A stretch of 44,171 nucleotides of DNA, taken from the NCBI GenBank assembly GCA_963840245.1, contig CAWIYI010000039.1, forward strand, positions 1-44,171. The letters run 5' to 3'. This document shows positions 40,522 through 44,171 of the stretch, in pieces. The notes under the pieces were generated by a model, which was not told the DNA's origin, ran no database searches, and saw only the letters and a list, made by a program, of their open reading frames with translations. Each line of letters begins with the position of its first letter. The stretch's first letter is position 1. The position numbers and the translations under genes were made by a program. This DNA is from Bog-473 sp963840245 (GTDB lineage: Bacteria; Actinomycetota; Acidimicrobiia; Acidimicrobiales; RAAP-2).

Positions 40522-40965
40522 ATGCTGCGTGTCCCCCTGCAGCAGCTCGACGATGAGCTGCCGGTGCCCCGCTACGCCAGGGAAGGCGATGGCGGCGCCG
40601 ACCTGATCGCCCGCATCGACGTCGTGCTGCCCTGCCGGGGCGGCCGGGCCGTGGTCCCGACAGGGGTGGCCGTCGCCATCCCCAGCGGGTTCGCCGGGCT
40701 CGTGCTGCCGCGGAGTGGGCTGGCCGTCCGCCACGGGCTGACCTGCCTCAACGCTCCGGGGCTGGTCGACTCCGGCTACCGGGGCGAGCTCCAGGTCGTG
40801 CTGGTGAACCACGATCCCGAGCACGACTATGCGGTGAGCCGGGGCGATCGCATCGCGCAACTGGTGCTGATCCGGGTCGAACAGGCCGTCTTCGAACTGG
40901 TCGGAGAGGCGGGCCTGGGGGAGTCGCAACGGGGCGACCGCGGCTTCGGGCACACCGGCACGTGA
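40522..40965 (+). CDS. dut: dUTP diphosphatase
   Basis: This trimeric enzyme hydrolyses dUTP to dUMP, keeping uracil out of DNA and feeding thymidylate synthesis. The 147-residue protein has motif 1 GDGGADLIA (about 22-30), motif 2 PRSGLA, motif 3 NAPGLVDSGYRGEL with catalytic Asp83 and Tyr86, motif 4 GDRIAQLVL, and motif 5 RGFGHTGT, in which His replaces the usual Ser. It is divergent from orn and appears leaderless. The wax ester synthase gene starts 35 bases downstream on the same strand. Confidence 0.95.
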   Translation: MLRVPLQQLDDELPVPRYAREGDGGADLIARIDVVLPCRGGRAVVPTGVAVAIPSGFAGLVLPRSGLAVRHGLTCLNAPGLVDSGYRGELQVVLVNHDPEHDYAVSRGDRIAQLVLIRVEQAVFELVGEAGLGESQRGDRGFGHTGT

Positions 40966-41000
40966 CGGGCGAAGCCGGAGACGCTAAGAAAGGGAGGATC

Positions 41001-42440
41001 ATGCAGTCCATCGTCGGCATGGACGCCGCCTTCCTCGCCCTCGAGACACCGACCACGCCCATGCACGTCGGCGTCGCGCTGGTGCTCGACCCGCCCGAGG
41101 GCACCCGCTCGCTCTTCTCGCCGTCGACCCGTTACGCCCAGATCCGCCGGGTCATCGAGCAGCGCCTGCACCTGATCCCCCCGCTGCGCCAGCGGGCCAT
41201 GCGGGTGCCCTTCGGCCTGCACCACCCGGTCTGGGTCGACGACCCCGAGTTCGACCTCGACGACCACCTGAGCCGGGCCAGCCTGCCCTCCCCGGGGGGG
41301 CAGTCCGAGCTCGACGCCTACGTCGCCGGCGCCATGAGCCGCCAGCTCGACCCCGACCGCCCGCTGTGGGAGATGCACGTGATCGAGGGGCTCGAGGGTG
41401 AGCGCACCGCGCTGGTCGCCAAGGTGCACCACGCCATCCTCGACGGGGTGAGCGGCGCGTCGGTCCTGGCGGCGTTCCTCGACCTGACGCCGCGGACGCG
41501 GATCGTCGAGCTGCCGCCGGAGTGGGATCCGGCGCCGTTGCCGTCCAACACGCAGATGCTGCGCCACGCTGCCTCGTCGCTGACCCGCCAGCCGGGCTCG
41601 GCGCTCAGCACACTCCAGGCCGGGGTGGAGGCGGTGGCGGACCTCGGGACGCACAACCGGGAGCTGGCGGGACGGGGCGAGCAGTCGCCGCCGGGCTTCT
41701 TCACCGCGCCGCGCACCTCGTTCAACGGCGCCGTGTCGAACCGGAAGCGCTTCGCCGGCCTCTCCGTTCCGCTCGAGGACGTGAAGCTGGTCAGCCGCGT
41801 CTTCGAGGCCACCGTCAATGACGTGATCCTGGCCTGCGTCTCGGGCGGGCTCCGTCGCCTGCTCGAAGCCCGGGGGGAGGAGGCCGAAGGTCCGCTCGTC
41901 GCCATGGTCCCCGTCTCGACACGGGCGGAGGGGGAGACCGAGGAACTGGGCAACCAGGTGTCGGGGATGCTCGTCTCCCTGGCCAGCGACATGGAGGATC
42001 CGGTGGCTCGGCTCGACGCCATCTCCGAATCGTCGCGGGTGGCCAAGGAGCAGGAGAAGCTGCACGGGGGGCGCTTCGTGGGCGACCTGGCCCAGATTGC
42101 CCTGCCGGCGCTCGCCTCCCGGGTCGCCCGTGCGGTGGCCGGTACGCGGCTCTTCGACAGGATGCGGCCGCCGTTCAACGTCACTGTCTCCAGCGTCCGG
42201 GTCCCCGACCTCCCCCTCTTCCTGGCCGGCAGTCGTGTTGCCGCCACGTACCCGGTGGGCCCCATGGCGGAAGGCATCGGCCTCAACGTGACCGCCTTCT
42301 CGTATCTCGACCGGGTGTACTTCGGGATGCTGGCGTGCCGCCGGCTCCTGCCCGAGCTCGACGAGGTGGCGGTGCACGTCGATGATGCGCTCGGGGAGCT
42401 GGTCGTGTGCGCGCTCGATGCCCGGGGGGCGACGGCCTGA
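41001..42440 (+). CDS. Wax ester synthase/diacylglycerol acyltransferase (WS/DGAT)
   Basis: The 479-residue protein is a bifunctional WS/DGAT that esterifies acyl-CoA to diacylglycerol or fatty alcohols, making storage lipids. The catalytic motif HHAILDG lies at residues 143-149. MDAAFLALETPTTPMHVG at the start, PLWEMHVIEGLEGERTAL, ATVNDVILACVSGGLR, and FNVTVSSVRVPDLPLFLAG with a GIGLNVTAFSYLDRVYFG end are all family marks. AGGGAGG precedes the ATG at 41001 by a normal spacing, which rules out the upstream in-frame ATG at 40962. It follows dut by 35 bases. A hairpin at 42460-42481 follows the gene. Confidence 0.95.
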   Translation: MQSIVGMDAAFLALETPTTPMHVGVALVLDPPEGTRSLFSPSTRYAQIRRVIEQRLHLIPPLRQRAMRVPFGLHHPVWVDDPEFDLDDHLSRASLPSPGGQSELDAYVAGAMSRQLDPDRPLWEMHVIEGLEGERTALVAKVHHAILDGVSGASVLAAFLDLTPRTRIVELPPEWDPAPLPSNTQMLRHAASSLTRQPGSALSTLQAGVEAVADLGTHNRELAGRGEQSPPGFFTAPRTSFNGAVSNRKRFAGLSVPLEDVKLVSRVFEATVNDVILACVSGGLRRLLEARGEEAEGPLVAMVPVSTRAEGETEELGNQVSGMLVSLASDMEDPVARLDAISESSRVAKEQEKLHGGRFVGDLAQIALPALASRVARAVAGTRLFDRMRPPFNVTVSSVRVPDLPLFLAGSRVAATYPVGPMAEGIGLNVTAFSYLDRVYFGMLACRRLLPELDEVAVHVDDALGELVVCALDARGATA

Positions 42441-42459
42441 GCACCTGCGGGTGATCGGG

Positions 42460-42481
42460 CGCACCGAGAGGGGGCGGTGCG
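42460..42481 (+). terminator. Hairpin downstream of the wax ester synthase gene
   Basis: cgcaccg (42460-42466) pairs with cggtgcg (42475-42481) across an 8-base loop, 19 bases after the stop. No U-tract. Confidence 0.4.
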
Positions 42482-42618
42482 GACCGCTCGGCTCGGCGAT
42501 CCGGCCCACACCGCCCGTTCCTCTTTGTGGTGGGGTCTTTGGCTCCGCTGTGGGGAGCCTCTCCGCTACGAGCCGGGGGAGGACCCGCTGCCCGAACCGG
42601 ACGTCGGCGGGCGCCCGA

Positions 42619-42951
42619 CTACGGGGGCGTGCCCGGTGGGGCGTTCGAACTCGAGCCGTGGCCCATGTCGGGACAGTTCTTGGTCGAGCCGGAACCTGAG
42701 CTGGAGCTCGAGCCTGAGCCGGTCGACGAGCTCGAGGAACCCGAGCCCGTGTTGCCGGCGCCCGACCTCGACGATGGTGTGGTGGTGGAGGGGTTGGCCG
42801 TCGAGGAGTTCGACGTCGAGCTCGTCCCCGTGTTCCCGGAGCTCCCCGTTGTCGTGGACGTGGTGGCTGCATCGGCGACCAACGCGCCGCCGGCGATGAG
42901 GCCGGATGTCAGTGCGCCGGTGGCAAGGACGTTACGAAGGCGGATCTGCAT
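42619..42951 (-). CDS. Small secreted Ser/Thr/Gly-rich protein
   Basis: The 110-residue product has a signal peptide (MQIRLRNVLATGALTSG, then LIAGGALVADA) cleaving after ADA. The remaining 80 or so residues are almost only Ser, Thr, Gly, Asn and Pro, with STSNSSTANPSTTTPSS and GSGSSSSSTGSGSSSSSGSG blocks. One Cys occurs near the end (KNCPDMGHG). No domain is recognised. Such disordered tracts are typical of exported, often O-glycosylated, linker-like proteins. The ATG at 42951 has GAGAAAGGG about 9 bases upstream; the in-frame ATG at 43083 lacks sense sequence. It stands alone between the wax ester synthase and a methyltransferase. Confidence 0.75.
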   Translation of the reverse strand: MQIRLRNVLATGALTSGLIAGGALVADAATTSTTTGSSGNTGTSSTSNSSTANPSTTTPSSRSGAGNTGSGSSSSSTGSGSSSSSGSGSTKNCPDMGHGSSSNAPPGTPP

Positions 42952-43179
42952 GGGTGTGCCCTTTCTCTCTTGGCGCCGGTCCATTCGAACCGGTGCTCCC
43001 AGGGTGCGCTCCGGATCTGAGTGCAGCCGCAGAGGGACATGGGTGGGTACGAGGAGTTGTCCGACGAATGGATGACGATTCACAGCAATGGCGACGGCGC
43101 TGCACCGAAGAACCGGTGCCCGCGTGAGGGGAGGTGGGGCCCGTGCGCAGGCGAGACACGGCCGCCTGTCAGCGGTAGC

Positions 43180-43959
43180 TCAGCGCTTGGTCGCCCGCCA
43201 GCAGTACGAGCGCATGGGGACGTCGATGACCTCGAGTCCGGTGAACGGCTCATAGGCGTCGAGAAAGCGCTCCATTGCATGGAGGTGCTCGCGGCGGGCA
43301 CTTTCATCCATGGTGATGACGGCGCTGTAGGTGGTGGCCAGCGCCACGAGATCCGCCTTGGCCATCGGCCGGGTCCATTGGAAGAGCATCTTCTCCGGCT
43401 CGAGGAACGGGCTGTTTCCACCGACGTCGACGTTCACGAGGTGCCGGCGACGACGCCGGTTGTCGACGTCGGTCTGCTCCTCGGGGCTGAAGATGATGCC
43501 GCCGGCCCACAGCGATCGCATCCAATCGACGGAGCGGTCGGGACCGGTCCAGACGAGAGAGAGTCGACCGCCGGGCCGCAATACCCGGGCTACCTCGGGG
43601 ACGGCACGCTCCTCGTCGACCCAGTGCCACGCGGACTGCGCGATGACGACGTCGACGGAGGACGCGGCGGCCGGTATCTTCTCAGCATTGCCCGCCACGA
43701 CCTCCACCGACACTTCTGTCGCGGCGAGGACGGCTCGCATCCGGTCGTCGGGTTCGACGGCCGTGACGTGGGCAACTCGTTCGGCGAGGAGCCGCGTGAG
43801 GATTCCGGTCCCAGCCCCGAGCTCGAGGACGTCGCTCGCACTCTCGGGAACCAACCAGTCGAGTGCTTCCCTTGACGGACCGGAGCGGAGCCGGTTGTAC
43901 TCTGGCGCAACCTCTCCGAAGGACCGGCTCAGGATGGCGGTGTTCTCGTCCTGGCGCAT
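43180..43959 (-). CDS. Class I SAM-dependent methyltransferase (UbiE/Methyltransf_11-like)
   Basis: The 259-residue enzyme has SRSFGEVAPEYNRLRSGPSREALDWL, divided here as the typical N-terminal cap, then motif I VLELGAGTGILTRLL, the acidic ribose contact in VTAVEPDDRM, GNAEKIPAAASSVDVVIAQSAWHWVD (motif II) and VARVLRPGGRLSLVWT (motif III). This arrangement matches small-molecule methyltransferases acting on a soluble substrate. The C-terminal half is specific and not diagnostic. The ATG at 43959 sits at the family start. It is a single gene, divergent from tRNA-Gly. No substrate can be given. Confidence 0.9.
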   Translation of the reverse strand: MRQDENTAILSRSFGEVAPEYNRLRSGPSREALDWLVPESASDVLELGAGTGILTRLLAERVAHVTAVEPDDRMRAVLAATEVSVEVVAGNAEKIPAAASSVDVVIAQSAWHWVDEERAVPEVARVLRPGGRLSLVWTGPDRSVDWMRSLWAGGIIFSPEEQTDVDNRRRRRHLVNVDVGGNSPFLEPEKMLFQWTRPMAKADLVALATTYSAVITMDESARREHLHAMERFLDAYEPFTGLEVIDVPMRSYCWRATKR

Positions 43960-44061
43960 GGACGGAAATCTAGCGAGATGGCCCGCCCGGTGAACATGCG
44001 GCCGGTCCCGGCGGTGTACGGGCCGTGAACTACCAGGTTGAGGCGGTTCTGACCCCTCCCT

Positions 44062-44087
44062 TTGCGAGGTCACTCCCGCGATAAAGT
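44062..44087 (+). promoter_or_regulatory. Possible promoter of tRNA-Gly
   Basis: TAAAGT (44082-44087) lies 10 bases before the tRNA 5' end, a good -10 position. TTGCGA (44062-44067) is the nearest -35-like hexamer but is only 14 bases away. Confidence 0.35.
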
Positions 44088-44097
44088 GGTGACCCAC

Positions 44098-44169
44098 GCG
44101 GAAGTGGCGCAGCGGTAGCGCATCACCTTGCCAAGGTGAGGGTCGCGGGTTCGAATCCCGTCTTCCGCT
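44098..44169 (+). tRNA. tRNA-Gly(GCC)
   Basis: A complete cloverleaf is visible: acceptor GCGGAAG/CTTCCGC, D-arm with AGCGGTA, anticodon stem TCACC/GGTGA around TTGCCAA (anticodon GCC), T-arm GCGGG-TTCGAAT-CCCGT and discriminator T, as expected for Gly. The window ends two bases later with CC, so a genomically encoded CCA is possible but cut off. Confidence 0.96.
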
Positions 44170-44171
44170 CC

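Overview
The window is very GC-rich, densely coded DNA with many GTG starts and 4-base start/stop overlaps. It looks like chromosomal sequence from a high-GC actinobacterium. Two F420-dependent luciferase-like oxidoreductases, a wax ester synthase/DGAT, a MaoC pair resembling HadA/HadB, a P450, a PIG-V-like mannosyltransferase and several SDR enzymes support this. Secreted proteins built from GYWLVASDGG repeats lead me to suspect Acidimicrobiia; that placement is inference. I see no rRNA, insertion sequence, integrase, prophage or CRISPR array, and no recognisable transcription factor.

Layout. 1-9.4 kb: a polytopic membrane protein, a VOC protein, rph-rdgB, a minus-strand group (SRPBCC, amidohydrolase, F420-type oxidoreductase), a PIG-V-like mannosyltransferase and a GT4 glycosyltransferase. 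9.3-20 kb: mostly lipid, CoA and xenobiotic-type metabolism (nitroreductase, MaoC pair, SDR-P450, LON-domain protein-sulfatase, DUF2127-like membrane protein, and an SDR, F420 oxidoreductase, alpha/beta hydrolase operon). 20-21.2 kb: glycerate kinase and tRNA-Leu(UAG). 21.3-27.5 kb: a very tight plus-strand run, clpP, ABC-2 permease, Wzt-type ATPase, methyltransferase-like protein and two GT4 enzymes. 27.6-35.7 kb: two large secreted proteins, each with six GYW repeats (one fused to a SpoIID domain), flanking a second methyltransferase-like/GT4 pair and a third related GT4. 35.6-44.2 kb: HAD phosphatase, crotonase, 1-Cys peroxiredoxin, a frameshifted acyl-CoA synthetase, orn, dut, wax ester synthase, a small secreted Ser/Gly protein, a methyltransferase and tRNA-Gly(GCC).

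The part most worth attention is 21.3-35.7 kb. It joins an ABC-dependent polysaccharide exporter (Wzm/Wzt with a glycan-binding C-terminal domain), five GT4 enzymes, a duplicated methyltransferase-like/GT4 module and two exported six-repeat proteins. It reads as a cell-surface glycan plus surface-protein locus. clpP lies 2 bases upstream of the exporter.

Two genes carry apparent single-base frameshifts: the acyl-CoA synthetase near 39,553 and the secreted repeat protein near 29,880. Each is explained by one extra base, so either recent gene decay or sequence error is possible. Convergent genes often overlap at their 3' ends or are separated by GC-rich hairpins lacking U-tracts.
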